From Lunularia cruciata (taxonomy: Eukaryota; Streptophyta; Marchantiopsida; Lunulariales; Lunulariaceae): a DNA stretch of 64,000 nt. Where the stretch lies: NCBI GenBank assembly GCA_948567375.1, contig OX419756.1:61544552-61608551 (forward strand). The letters run 5' to 3'. This document shows, piece by piece, positions 33,118 through 44,483 of this stretch. Made by a program: the position numbers and the translations under genes. The first letter of the stretch is position 1, and each line of letters starts with the position of its first letter. Under the pieces are notes generated by a model, which had not been told where the DNA came from, searched no databases, and saw nothing but the letters and a program-made list of their open reading frames with translations.

Positions 33118-33880
33118 GGTATAATTTAGATAAAGGAATCTTACGTCACAGGCTTCAAAATGGGTTTTGGCCTCACATGCTTTTTAGAGTGAAGTATTAT
33201 CACCTACAAAAGTTTCAAATCTTATACTTGGTTCTATGAATGTGTCTATCTCTTATCGATTTCATATTATAATTATGATTACTCTTCTCCTTCCTTACAA
33301 TATAAATATCAAAATAATTTGATAGAAACTTATTCTTTGCTCACTTGTGACAACTAGAATCCAAGAGCATAATACAATCTAGTCTCTTGAAATATAGCCT
33401 GTTTTACTTTTGAAATTGCTTGTCATAACTCTTCTTTTTTGAACTTAAGCCTTCTGAACTTGGATTAAAAGTATAGCTCTAGGTTCCTACAATTCCATAC
33501 ACTATTTCTAGTTAGACTTCTTGGCCTCTTTCATAGCTTCCTCTTCAAGCTAACCTAAAACATTCAAGTGGATGGTAGTTTGGACTCCAATTCACATGTC
33601 TCCAAAATAAAGACTATCATAGTGCACCCTTTATAGAACTCATGTGATTAGTAGGTTGAGTCCAAATCATCAGGCTTTTATTGTAAGATTGCTATATGTT
33701 GAGAAATAGACGCAAAAGTGCAAGGAAAATTATGCTAACACATGGTACAAATATGGAAACATTTGGATTATGTGTGTATAATTGAACCATAATTGAGCAA
33801 TAAGATCCTTGATGGCTATCTCAATCTAAACTACAGAAAGATGGATTGATTCTTGGTGTTAGAACCTATCCTATTACACT
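33118..33880 (+). repeat. Dispersed repeat D, copy 1
   Basis: Direct match to 46103-46848 over about 740 bp. Anchors are TTTAGATAAAGGAATCTTA, CACATGCTTTTT(A)GAGTGAAG, CATATTATAATTATGATTAC and GGATTGATTCTTGGTGTTAG. Length and sharp ends suit a solo LTR, but TG/CA termini and a target duplication were not established. Noncoding. Confidence 0.65.
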
Positions 33881-35789
33881 GCTTCCTTTAAAAGATGTAA
33901 TCTAAGAGGACCATGATAAATTGGATATGAATATCTTTAGTATCAATTATCAAAGATATAATATATCTCATGATTAATCTCAAATCTCATTAGTATTGAG
34001 GAGAAATTTAATCTGGTGGTATGATGTTGTATTTTAAAACGATGATCACTTAAAGGTGTGAAAAAATATGTAGGAAATAGTTATGAAGAAGCATTTCTTT
34101 GATTTAATTATCTTTTATATCTATTTGGTTTGTTGATTTGATGAATAGATAATAACTTTTAATCTACAATTTCTTTGGTACCCATGAATTAAAAATAAAC
34201 TGTTCCTTTTCTTTCATTTTGTATGAATAAGTCCAAGAAGCCATGTAGATAGACAGGATGCATTTAAGCATTCATGAGTTTTTTGGAAGAGGTGCATAAT
34301 CCAAGTATTTATTATCATGGTTATTCTAAAGGTTCATATTGTTGCTGTTTTGGAATACCATATGCTTTTTTGGAAATAATGTTACCATTCAGAAGGACAG
34401 GTATTATTCTAAAGGAAGGAAAGATGGTCTTTAGCCAAAGAAAATACTGAATATTGTACTTTCTTGGGAATGCAAGGACTACCGCCATAAGAATTTACTC
34501 ATGAAGATATTGTCATTGCTCAAAAAATCTCACCTAAGGATGTCGATGGAAGATTGATTGAATGATAATGCAAGGCAGAGGTGTGACTTCAAATTGGTTG
34601 AATGAAATAAATCACCAAGTCACTTTTGCAGTATTTTGGAGGGAGTTCAAGTAAGAGCTTGTAGTTAATTGAGAGAGTTTGTGAGCTTGGCAGTATGAAA
34701 ACCTCCAAAGTAGTAGACTTTATTTTTCACAATGGCAAGAGGGATAGTTTAGAGAAAAGGACAGGAGTTCTCTCAACTTGAGGAATCACCTATTAGCACT
34801 TGGGTGATGGAAACTCAAAGAAGGTAATCAGAGAAATTCCATCAAACATTTTTGTTATGGAATTGGCTTTAGAATTTTTACTATGAAGCATTTGGTGCTT
34901 GGGCAAACTTCATCCCAATCCTTAATAGTTGGTATCCCAGGCCCTAATCATGGATGAAATCACGTTGGAGGTAAGTATTGGGAGAGGATGCAAGGTTGAA
35001 AGAAGGCATCACATGTGAGTCACATTTAAGGACACTTAGCCAAGCCATGCAAGACCAGATTGCCACTTCTTTTGTCAACAAGAAGCATCCATCAAATTTT
35101 TAGACAATTGTGGTCCTTGCCTATTTGCAAAATTTTCAATTTTGTTTCATTTGACTTTTTTTGGGTGAAGATAGAGCAAGTTATTTTCATGTTTATGGGG
35201 AAAAACCCTCTACTATGTGCATTCTTTGGATTTCATATATGAACTTATTCAGATACAAAGAATACATTGCCAAATATATTTCTATACAAAGGAATGGTGT
35301 AAAAATATTGAATTCAAAGAAGAGGTTGGGTACAAAAAAAACAAGTACAAAGAATCTTTGAAGCCAAGATATTCAAAACCAAAGACCATATGTTGATTTG
35401 AATGGCATTGTCACTTGGATAAAGAACCAACACCAATGACCATCGACACCCATCAAAGAGTTCTCATATGTAGACAATGATAGCTCATCCCTTGAGGAAA
35501 ATAACCAAAAACTCCTTGTCTATCAAACCAAAAGCAAACCAAGTATTGGACACGAAATTTTCCAAAGAATTCTTGTGCAATGTCAAGCCTTTTGCAGTTG
35601 AAAGTTCTTTGTAGTTGTCATGCCTTTGTTGAAAGATGTTTGGAGGAAAAAAATCCATGAAAAAGATCCCTAAGGTGGTCCTTTGATCACCAAGAATTGA
35701 CAGATAGGCCATGAGAGCTAGAAGTGACTTACTCCAAAGCAAGCACCCGATATCAATCAAAGGAAGGTGGAGATGATTATGCAAATGTG
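33881..35789. other. Unmatched AT-rich spacer
   Basis: No domain and no match to other parts of the window found. A few 60-99 codon frames (for example 35485-35784 on the minus strand) have no recognisable content. Probably old transposon sequence decayed beyond recognition. Confidence 0.4.
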
Positions 35790-36580
35790 GAGTAAGCTTT
35801 ACAAGAAGAAGTTCAAATTGAAGAGGAAGAATTTGTGGCTGAATAACTCAAAGATCAAGAAGATCTTTGGCCCAAAGAACATGCAGTGTCCAACTCAAGT
35901 AGAGCCAAGTGTAGAAGTTTGAGAAGAAGTGGACATTGAAGGTGAGATTGAAGAATTTTCAGCCAAGACTCACCAAGAAGGGATCTTCACTAAGGTTTCA
36001 GCACCACCAATAGTAAATGGAGAGGACTTCATTGTCAATTTCAATTGGACCAACATTGAGGTTCTTGCAAATGATCCTTCCTTAATACAAAGAAGCATGA
36101 CTTAATATGGTTGAGTACACCTTGTTGGTGAAGCACTTGCATACAAATGAATATGTAGCAAAGGCAAAGATGGTCAACAGTAAGGAGGATCTGGAGAAGG
36201 TAAAGAACCTAAATAAGACAAGTGCAAGAAGGTAAATGATCTACTGCAAGAGAATGACAAGGTCAAGAGGTAGAATACTTCACTAGTTGCGGAGCAAAAG
36301 AACAAGAAGGAAGATATCCAAAGATTGTAGAGAGAGTTGAGAGCTCTTTGGATCAAAAGGGAGCACAACCATCAAGAGTAAAAATAAAAATGTAGAAGAA
36401 GGATATAGAGAAGGCAACATTTAAAGTAAGTGTGAGAGTAAGAAGGTTAAGATAGTCACTCTAGAGTTGCAGATGGCTAATTATAGGAAAGAAGTAGGAA
36501 TTCAAGTCAGTGCCCAACATAAAGAGGAAAGGAAGAGTGCAATAGATAGGCAAAAGATTTTGCAAGAGGTAATTTTGAAG
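35790..36580 (+). pseudogene. Unidentified Lys/Glu-rich coding relic
   Basis: Plus-strand readings in changing frames are rich in E, K, Q and L: 'EEFVAE', 'EYTLLVKHLHTNEYVAKAKM', 'SKEDLEKVKNLNKTSARR', 'EDIQRL', 'RELRALWIKREHNHQ', 'HKEERKSAIDRQKILQEVIL'. The heptad-like spacing of L/V residues suggests a decayed coiled coil. Codon-like texture over about 750 bp and many single-base stops suggest a once-coding region, perhaps the gag of an unrecognised retroelement. It abuts gypsy block R1 at 36583. No family assigned. Confidence 0.35.
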
Positions 36581-36582
36581 TC

Positions 36583-38774
36583 TCTACATTGGCAATAAAA
36601 TTTCACCAATGTAAGGCATGCTTGCACCTTACTCGCATTCGTAGGTCAAGGAATATGTTTTCATGGAGTTTATTTTCCTACTATTAAAAGACCAAAATCC
36701 TTGCTGGATAGACATTGAGTCAGTTTGGCTACAATTGCTAATTTGATCTAATTACTTCTCAATCCTTCATTCATTCCAAAGACAATGTTTGGAATTTAAT
36801 GGAACACCCTTAGTTCAAGAAATTTATTAAACTCAAGATATCTATAAAGTATAAATTTCTTCACAATTTTATGAAGTATAATGATTCTTCACTCAATTTA
36901 CATTGATTGAGAAAAGCTCCTTCTTGATTATCAAGAGCTTTTAATAAGCCTTCTTCATGTCAATCCCAATCAAAAGAACTCCTTGAATCCTCCAACCTCT
37001 CTTTCAATCTGTGTCAATTGAAGTAGAACTCTTGAAACTCTCATTTCTTCTTCTATCTATCAAGAACCCTTCTTGTCAAAATTCACTTGTGATTCCTTAC
37101 TCTATCAATTAAAACCCACTCACTGTGCAAAAACCCACTCTCTCCAATCATCCCATCCAATCAATGTTTGAACTTCTTGCTCCTCAAATCCTCATTCCTC
37201 ATAATCAATTAAGAAATCTTGAACTCTCCAATCTTTCTTCTTCAATCTCCATCAATTGATAAGCTAAACACTCTTGATCCATCAACCTTTGCCAATTCTC
37301 CAATTTCTCCTCCTATTCTCTTATGAAATAATCCTCCTCAAGCACTCTAAATCCAAATAAAGAAATTTTCAAACCTACCACAAGTGGATATGAAACCACC
37401 TGAAGTGAGCCCCAACTTGCCAAAAATCTAGCTATTATTGTGTGACAAGTGTCAACCCAAAAGTGATTCTTACACATAAGTATGTTCTAGGCCAAAGGTG
37501 TCATGATGTCATCCTTATAGTTACTAACCCAAAGGTTCCTTCAAAAGAATGTAACTAATTCTACATAGCTCTAGATGCCATGTCTTTGATGTCAATGGAG
37601 CCCTTGACAAGACACTTCCAACAAAATAAAGCATTCTCAATTTGGACCTTTAAACATAGATATGTCAATCCTAAAATGTGCACTATGGTGTTTCTTACCC
37701 AAAGGTTTGTTCTAGGCCAAAGGTGTCATGGTGTCATCCCAACAGTTTCCAACCTTAATGTGTATTTAGATGGTTATAACTTTTTTATAGAGTTCTAAAC
37801 ACCAAAATTCTTATTTTTATGGAAAGCCCTTGAGAAAATAGTTCCAATGACATAAAACAAACCTCATTTGGACTTGTAACTATTGAAATATCCTTCACAA
37901 AGACCTGCACCACCATAGAGGTTTGTATCACCACAAAGGTTTACACCATCACAAAGGTATGTAGCACCACAAAGGTCTATGCAAATTTTCTCCTTCAGGA
38001 AGAACTCTTCTAGGCCAAAAGTTCATTTCAACTCAAAGGTATCACCATAATATCGACTATAGAAATTTAGAAAGACCATATAAAAATTGGTTTTACAATG
38101 ATTAAGCGGTCCATTTCACAACAATATGCAATATTCTCCACTTTGGTTCTTTGAGCACCAAGTCAGCTATGATAGATAGTGTGACTTAAATAATCAACCT
38201 ACTCTTGGAAGAATCTTCACTTCATATGATGTAATTTGATTCCATGAGAGCTTAATCTCTCAAACATTTCCAATAAATGTCTCTCATTCTCTCCCATGGT
38301 AGTAGTATAGACCAATATGTCATCAATATAACATTGGGCAAACTCAATCTTACTACAATTTTTCCCTACTTCTTTGGAACTCAACAAAAGCATTCTTCCA
38401 CCCACATAATAAGAATTGCCACTAATACAATATATCCGTCTTATGAAGATCAATAGCCGAAATTCTTGTCTTGGACTTGTTTTCCTTCTTGATTGGCAAT
38501 TGATGATATCTTACTTCAAGATCCAAGGTATTGAAGACCTTTTCATATCCAGTTGCATCAAAGATCTCTTTTGATGTAGGCATGACACATCAATCAATAT
38601 TAATCTATTGGTTGATATGATAGTAATCCACATACATTTGCCTATCTATGTAGTTGCCATGCATATCCTTCTTGGCTGGCTTCATTATGGCTGAAGCATA
38701 CTCTCCATGTGAGATCTCCACCAAACAAACCTCAAAAAAAGTCTTGACTCCTACATTGAATCAATGCTTGCTTG
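36583..38774 (-). repeat. Gypsy pol block R1, copy 2
   Basis: Second copy of 4060-6262, same orientation and with the same internal interruption (about 36740-38110). The left end begins in the RT-connection codons (reading 'PTNASKVQACLTLVKFYC'). The right end stops at CAATGCTTGCTTGC, followed immediately by the inner end of an LTR-2 (TGTAATATTCC at 38776). Confidence 0.75.
38110..38774 (-). pseudogene. Ty3/gypsy reverse transcriptase palm relic
   Basis: The best-preserved piece is 38217-38453: 'GGRMLLLSSKEVGKNCSKIE' then 'CYIDDILVYTTTMGENERHL', which contains the catalytic YIDD loop, and 'FERLSSHGIKLHHMK', the helix after it. Upstream, between 38460 and 38774, the fingers motif 'MKPAKKDMHGNYIDRQMYVD' is readable on the minus strand. 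Stops elsewhere. The lineage matches 5650-6262. Confidence 0.75.
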
Positions 38775-38775
38775 C

Positions 38776-38813
38776 TGTAATATTCCAAGGATAGGAGAAC
38801 CCCAAAGAGAAAT
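38776..38813 (-). repeat. LTR-2 3'-end fragment (38 bp)
   Basis: TGTAATATTCCAAGGATAGG and the following bases to about 38813 equal the inner end of the minus-strand LTR-2 at 47957-47995 (TGTAATACTCCAAGGATAGG). Only this tip remains before repeat C begins. Confidence 0.5.
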
Positions 38814-40075
38814 ACATATCTAACCATTTTTAGAGTAAAACGCTAGATGTATTGATGTTATACCTTGGTGCCACTCTAGACCATTGGTGTTTTGGAGAGA
38901 AAATGACAAAGATATTTTGATTTTGATTACAACATTTACCTTCTTGAATACTTGTGTATACAATCTTCTAGAGTTGTATAAAGTGAACCTTTTTTTTGGT
39001 CAATCTCAATGGGCTATCAGGAAAAGCACTCTCTTACTGCATTGAGTTGCTTGGCTAGCATGAATGATAATCAATTATTTTTACAATGAGATGTATATTT
39101 CAATTCTTAGACTTTCTTAACATATCAAATAAGGAGACTGTTTTGTATATTGAGATGTCACATGATGATTTGTTCCATGTTGACTTATATTGAATCTAGT
39201 ATTACTTTAAAATTTTGGATTATAATATTAAAAAAGTTAAATGTATATATATTAGTAGTGAAAAAATGTATTCTCTAAAATAAATAAATATTGACCTCAA
39301 ATATTTTATATTTTCATCTTTATTGATATTTGCTTTTTTTCAATGCTTGAATTTAAAATTATTTGTGCAACAATTATAAACATAGAATAAATCTTCATCC
39401 CATATTCACCCTTTCTAAATTTTAATGCATGATCATAATTCTTTTTTAAATAAAAACATTAAACCAATGTCGATTTGATCATTTATATTTTCTAGTGTGT
39501 GATTTCTATGTCTTTTAAATCAAAACTTAATATTATTAATTCCTTCATTTCAATATATCAAATACCATTTTACTTTAATTTTTGATAAAAAAGAAATATT
39601 GTGGTAATCTACTTATTTGAATGTATATTTTCAATCTTTTATATTAGATTTCTAGATTGAATTAACATTATCAATTCATGATTTTAAGATTATTTTCAGT
39701 TTTTGAAGCACATGATAGATATTGTCAATATTGAATTATGGTGACTTATTGTCAGACCAATACTACTAAAGTTGGTACAAAAATGAAGTTCCTTCAAATA
39801 TCTAAGTGACCAAAAACAAAGAGAATCACTAAGCTACAATTCGGTTGTTTTATTGTTTTTTGTTTAACCTCTTGGGCAGAAACCACTCCTAAAAGAGTTT
39901 AATGTTAGCCTATGGCACACTATGGAAAAGGGAAAACTAAAGATCACATTCACAACAAATAGCTTCCAAATTAATCTTGAAGTTGATGGTTCACTTCACA
40001 TCATACTCTCTTTCACTCTAAAAATTCTACTACAAAGATGCATATTACCCTTCCTTGAAGGCACAACTCCAAAGG
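38814..40075 (+). repeat. Repeat C, copy 2
   Basis: AT-rich repeat shared with 56062-57343 (+) and in part 15007-16045 (-). Begins ATATCTAACCATTTTTA and ends CTTGAAGGCACAACTCCAAAGG. Contains a conserved GTTGCTTGGCTAGCATGAAT, CATGTTGACTTATATTGA and CTATGGCACACTATGGAAAA. In two of three copies its right end meets LTR-1 at the same base. No coding potential; class unknown. Confidence 0.7.
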
Positions 40076-40346
40076 TGTTACAATATGGAGATTACAGATG
40101 AGTTAGTTGAGATCAACAAAGTAGCAAAGAGGCAAAATTAGCCAAGAATTGTAAGAATGTTCCGGTTAGCTTAGCTTGCACTCTAAGAAGGCGGCTCATG
40201 GAGCTTCCCAAGAGCCTTGTATGTTCCCTTTAAATACCAAAGCCGAAGCTCATGCTAGGCATTTGGAGTTTCCTTCATTCAAGAGTCCCAATGTGACCTT
40301 TCAATCCAATCTTCCATTCTCTTATTTATCTCCTTGGTCTTTTACA
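40076..40346 (+). repeat. LTR-1 (271 bp, internally deleted)
   Basis: TGTTACAATATGGAGATTAC to CTTGGTCTTTTACA; about 150-220 bp shorter than full copies, missing much of the AAGCTTCC-repeat middle. Lies between repeat C and repeat X, in the same order as at 13660-16045 (inverted). Flanks AAAGG and ACCTT are not a target duplication. Confidence 0.75.
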
Positions 40347-41400
40347 ACCTTGATTTCTAGTATTCCAACTTTAATTGACCGATTAGATTTATGATTACTC
40401 AAACACAACATTTCTTGATTTCATCACAACTAAATTTTTGTCTACTATCCAACTCCCCTTATGATAGATCATAAAACTAGTCATAGAATTCTCACAATCC
40501 TCCTGTTTGTGCACTTAGGTATGAATTGACCCTCTACTTCAAGTGATCATATCTCACTCAAAATTTGCTCAAATCCTTTGATTCTTGAAAGATGGTCTCT
40601 TTGATGAATAAACACATTCACAAGCAAAATATCTCTTGGCTATCCAATCTTGCATAGGAAACAAATCCTACATCCAATGCTAAGAAATATATTTTGTCCT
40701 TTGTGTACTCACACTCTACAAAGAACATGCCTCTTAGATACCCCTAAATCAATGGGAATGGTCTCCCACTAACTCTTATTGTATGTGTCCCCATCCCATG
40801 TGCAAACATACGGTGTGAACAAACTAACCTTATAAACAAAGATAGGAAAAAAATCAAAAATCAAAACTAATTAAACAAAGAAGAGGTTTGCTCAAAAGTG
40901 CTAGGGTCCACTTGCACAAGATGGCAGGTTTGCTTGCAAAGGTATGGAGTTTGCTCAAACAAGGGTTTTCTTGTGGAGGTAATAGATGTGCAAGTGTAGA
41001 ACAAGGCTTTGTTCACATAAAGGGGGTTTGCTAGAGAGATGATGGGGTTTGTTGACAAATCCATATGGATTTGCTCAAGTTGTTGGGGATTACTAGCATA
41101 GGATAGGAGCTTGCTCAACCTAGATAGGGTACCTAGAAATGGTTCATTTGCCAAATTGGATACGTGAAGTGGTTTGTTGAAGGTCTTGCCATGTAGATTG
41201 AGTTTAATGGGGGTTTGGTCAAGGTTTTGTTGGGGGGTCATCAATATCAACAAGATGTTGGCTACATCAACAAGATACAAGCAAGGGTTTTGTTCACTGC
41301 ACAAAATCCCTAAGATCTGTCCGTCCCATACACATGTTAGGGATTTGACAGGTCGTGGGGTTTGCATGTAGGTTGGGGAGGGAAATTTGCTTCCATAGAC
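40347..41400 (+). repeat. Repeat X, copy 2
   Basis: Matches 13660-14509 inverted, at least to about 41130: GACCGATTAGATTTATGATTA versus the complement near 14465, and AGTGGGAGACCATTCC on the other strand near 40763. Rich in 'GGTTTGCT(C/T)' phrases. No gene. Confidence 0.55.
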
Positions 41401-42837
41401 TCTTTACTTACTCAAATTGAATTAAATTATTACTAAAAGATCAATGAAAGATGTAGAAATAATCACATTTGGACACAAATATTGCATTCCAAGGCACACT
41501 TTCAATCCAAGTACATCAAGATCCATCTCTCAAATTGATTCCACCAATTTTCTGACCTGAGTTTTGTCTAACCACCCGCACTTTATAGAAGTTATGTAAT
41601 TTGCAATACAGTGAAATTTGAATAGCTATTCTTGCTCATGAAAATCCTCCATGTTGGACATATCCCACCTTCTCGTAATCTGCAATACTTGCAATTTTTT
41701 TTCCTCTCTATTAATGCTTTTCATTCTCTCCTCTCTTGCTTCCTCTCTATCACTGCTGCAATTTTTCACCTTTTCTCTCCTGAATTTGAAATCTACTCAA
41801 TCTACTTCTTTGCAAATGAACAAATGTCTCTTTGCTTTACCCTTGTGCAAAATGTATAGATGTAAGGAGACACTTTTCCCTCCAAACTTGGATATCCCTC
41901 CAAGGTGAGCCTTCACCCTCACTATCACACACAGAACATCAAAGCGGTCAGGTCATTGTCCCATTTTTACACACAATAGAGCAAATCCCATCAATGGGTC
42001 ATTGTCACACAACATAGCAGATCCCAGTTTGTTAACAGACCCATTTGTCACAACAAATCCCATTTGTCATATCAACATCTTGAAATTCAAAATAATCACA
42101 GCTGATGACAACTAACTCCTATATTTCACACGAGAAATGGAATATTTCTTGGATGATTAATGCATCTTTAACCCAGAATTTGAATATTTCATACAAGAAA
42201 TATAACATAATGTTAACAACTAATGTATCTCTCACCGTAGATTTTGAATACTTAATAGCAACAATTTGAATCTCTAACCCTGAAAACCGAATAATTCTTG
42301 GTCGCGTGGACTTCCAAATTAAAAAGCTTTACCCAACAATGCCCCCCAACAACCCCATCTTGGCACACTCGAGAGACACCCAGCACCAGGGACACCTGAC
42401 AGAACCTGTGAAAGCCATGGCGATCCCCACGGACGGTGCGAACGTCACCAGGATGGAAATATTATCTAAGATTCACAAACTTTCATACATTCCCATAATT
42501 GCAAATTGCTTTCAATTACCTAATGCAACTCTACATCGTCTGAAACTTTTCGCAAAAACTTGAAATTGAAACTTTTTCGTCTTATTGACTAGCTGCGAGT
42601 ACAATGAGAAACCACGATGATGTATAATTAATAGCCGCACTCTCATCCCCTGTGAAGGAGCGGTTGCTCTACAGTTTGCCAACAGGCGTAGGTTGAGAGC
42701 CATTTATAGTACAACGCAATTTGCAGGAGAGATTTGTACTTAACTTTCCTTGAGCTCGCTGATCATAGTATCAAAGGAGTAGAATTTTGCATCTCACAAT
42801 ACGGTCAACTAGTGATACGCACATTGTGTCCAGTGGA
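41401..42837. other. CpG-retaining single-copy region, no gene called
   Basis: No match elsewhere in the window. 41640-41800 is TC-rich. At 42300-42470 the CpG content rises sharply (GCGATCCCCACGGACGGTGC), unlike the transposon relics, and more than one frame is open on both strands, but no domain or splice pattern convinced me. It abuts duplicated block S1 and may include an unrecognised exon or promoter. Confidence 0.35.
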
Positions 42838-42943
42838 GAACTCCAATCAATAATGGTCAGGTTAGTCTAAACCAGAACGATCTTTGTTCAGGACTTGCAA
42901 ATAACATAGTTCGAGGTCGCAAGGTCTGGACAAGTTTACTTTC

Positions 42944-43594
42944 TAGACGCTGTGAGAAGTACAAGTACATTTGGGGAATGTAATTTCTCTTGAAGGATCT
43001 CACGCAATTGTTGCTTTTATTTTTTCTATAACATCTCATATATCTCAAAAGGTCAAATTATCCAGATCTTAAAAGAAAAGGAAAGATAATTCGGGCAGAG
43101 TTAACTTTAGTCCAATTATGAAATACATCACATGAGCGGTATTCCACGCTTCTTAGTGACAGAACCGAAGTGCTCCTCGGTAGCATTCATTCAGGCACCC
43201 GTTTGAGCAAACTTATTTCAACAAATGGTTACGCATGCGACCTATGAGCACAGGATTCTACGAGTAGGTCTCTGAACCTAGACGCTGTAAGAAGTACAAT
43301 TGAAGAACGTGATATCTCTTGAAGGATCTCATGCAATCGTTGCTTTATTTTCTCTTTAATATCTCATAAGGTCAACCCATCCAGATCTCAGAAAGGAAAG
43401 GAAAGATAGTTCGGGCATAGTAAACTTTATTCCAATTCCGAAAGACATCACCACGCTTCTTAATGACAGAACCGAAGTGTTCCCCGGTGTACCGAGCAGC
43501 ATTTTGAGCAAACTTATTTCAACGAATAGTTACGCATGCTGCGACCTATGAACCCAGGATTCTACCGCAGAGCTTTCTGCAGCTACCTATCTTG
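42944..43594. repeat. Tandem duplication in S1, two units of about 330 bp
   Basis: Unit 1 starts TAGACGCTGTGAGAAGTAC at 42944 and unit 2 TAGACGCTGTAAGAAGTAC at 43279. Both contain TCTCTTGAAGGATCTCA, CACGCTTCTTA(G/A)TGACAGAA, CCGAAGTG and AGTTACGCATG. The same pair exists in S2 (57459 and 57806), so this duplication is older than S1/S2. Confidence 0.85.
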
Positions 43595-43661
43595 GCTCAT
43601 CCTAGAGTCATGTGCTTAGCGCTTATTTCATTTCGAATTTCGGTGTACTCTTAAGCACTGA

Positions 43662-43883
43662 GGGCATTGCTACCTGAGTTCATCCACGCGGTTGGTGCCA
43701 GTGTTAGTCGGCGAGCCGAAACTCATAGAGAGGCAAATCTGCAGACGGATCCAAGCTCTTGTAGCCACCATCACAGCACTCAAACGAAAACTTAAATTCG
43801 GACTTGTAAACTTTGCATCTGTAAACCAACCGCGAGAGCAGGAAGCTCTTCTAAGAAAGTCAACCATTGTGCGGATGAGTTAA
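43662..43883 (+). other. Conserved 73-codon frame, possible exon
   Basis: Open frame without an early ATG, ending ...LLRKSTIVRMS and stop. It contains 'PVLVGEPKLIERQICRRIQ' and 'FGLVNFASVNQPREQEALL', which read like ordinary protein. In S2 the same frame stays open further upstream (58163-58426) where S1 has a TGA at 43659. Of six differences between the copies within the shared codons, four are at third positions, but the antisense frame (43670-43867) shares the same third positions, so the strand cannot be decided. A TGTGCTTAG just before 58163 could be a splice acceptor. I do not recognise the protein. Confidence 0.3.
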
Positions 43884-44006
43884 GCAATAAGGCGTCCGCA
43901 TCAGTAAATCTACAAATATGAGACGGCTGATGATCATCCCGGGTGTTCAGTAGGAACCGTTGGAGAATTGTCAGCAGAGTCTCTGATGTCTCAGCTTGAC
44001 GGACGA

Positions 44007-44483
44007 TCACCCGCTATGAGAACTGGGAGCCCTGGCAGACTGATCATGAGATTCCGGAGATCGAGCAGGAGACGCATTGTGTGGAGGAGGAGGGGAATGT
44101 GTAGCTCTGGGAGAAGGAGGTGGATGAGGGGGGAGTGGGACGGAAGGGATAGAAGGTAGACGGAAAGGAGGTAGACTCGGAAGCTGAACGATATTAGGTA
44201 GCGGGGGCAGTGTGGGGGAAACAGGATTGGACCTGGAAGATGGGGAAGGGTGCGCAGAAGGCGGATTCGATCCAGGAAAGGTATTGGGTAGAGGGGGCAG
44301 TGTGGGTAAACGGGGTAGATGGAAATCAGGATCGGAACTGTGCGAGGCTGGTGGTGGTGCTGATGGATTATCCGCCATAAGAACACGGGATGCAATTGCT
44401 GTGGGCAACAGCATTCCTCCGATGCACACGCAACATACCAAAACCATGAACGAGCCAGTAGTGAAGTGATTCGTGTTTCCCAT
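44007..44483 (-). CDS. Secreted proline-rich protein, copy 1
   Basis: A 158-residue protein, single exon. I chose the ATG at 44483 (MGNTNHF...); the frame stays open 16 codons further up but has no ATG there. Residues 12-33 or so are a hydrophobic core (FMVLVCCVCIGGMLLP), then TAIASRVLMA, a good signal-peptide cleavage region. The rest is Pro/Ser/His-rich, with PTLPPLPN twice, then LPSLPPFRLPSIPSVPLPP, SPPPPHN and a His/Ser tail. Plant cell-wall proline-rich proteins have this plan (signal peptide, short xSRxL segment, LPxLPPLP repeats); that assignment is by resemblance only. Likely exported to the wall. A near-identical copy is at 58568-59044, with about 97% of bases equal. A hydroxyproline-rich or peptide-precursor role is possible. 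Confidence 0.7.
   Translation of the reverse strand: MGNTNHFTTGSFMVLVCCVCIGGMLLPTAIASRVLMADNPSAPPPASHSSDPDFHLPRLPTLPPLPNTFPGSNPPSAHPSPSSRSNPVSPTLPPLPNIVQLPSLPPFRLPSIPSVPLPPHPPPSPRATHSPPPPHNASPARSPESHDQSARAPSSHSG

Noticed and set aside
42306-42563. 85-codon plus-strand frame in the CpG-rich stretch
   Set aside because: Begins at GTG, has no recognisable domain and overlaps other open frames. Noted as an area to search rather than a gene.
44212-44469. Plus-strand Gly-rich frame antisense to the proline-rich gene (also 58755-59030)
   Set aside because: Mirror of a Pro-rich coding sequence: CCN codons read GGN on the other strand. It has no upstream region of its own.
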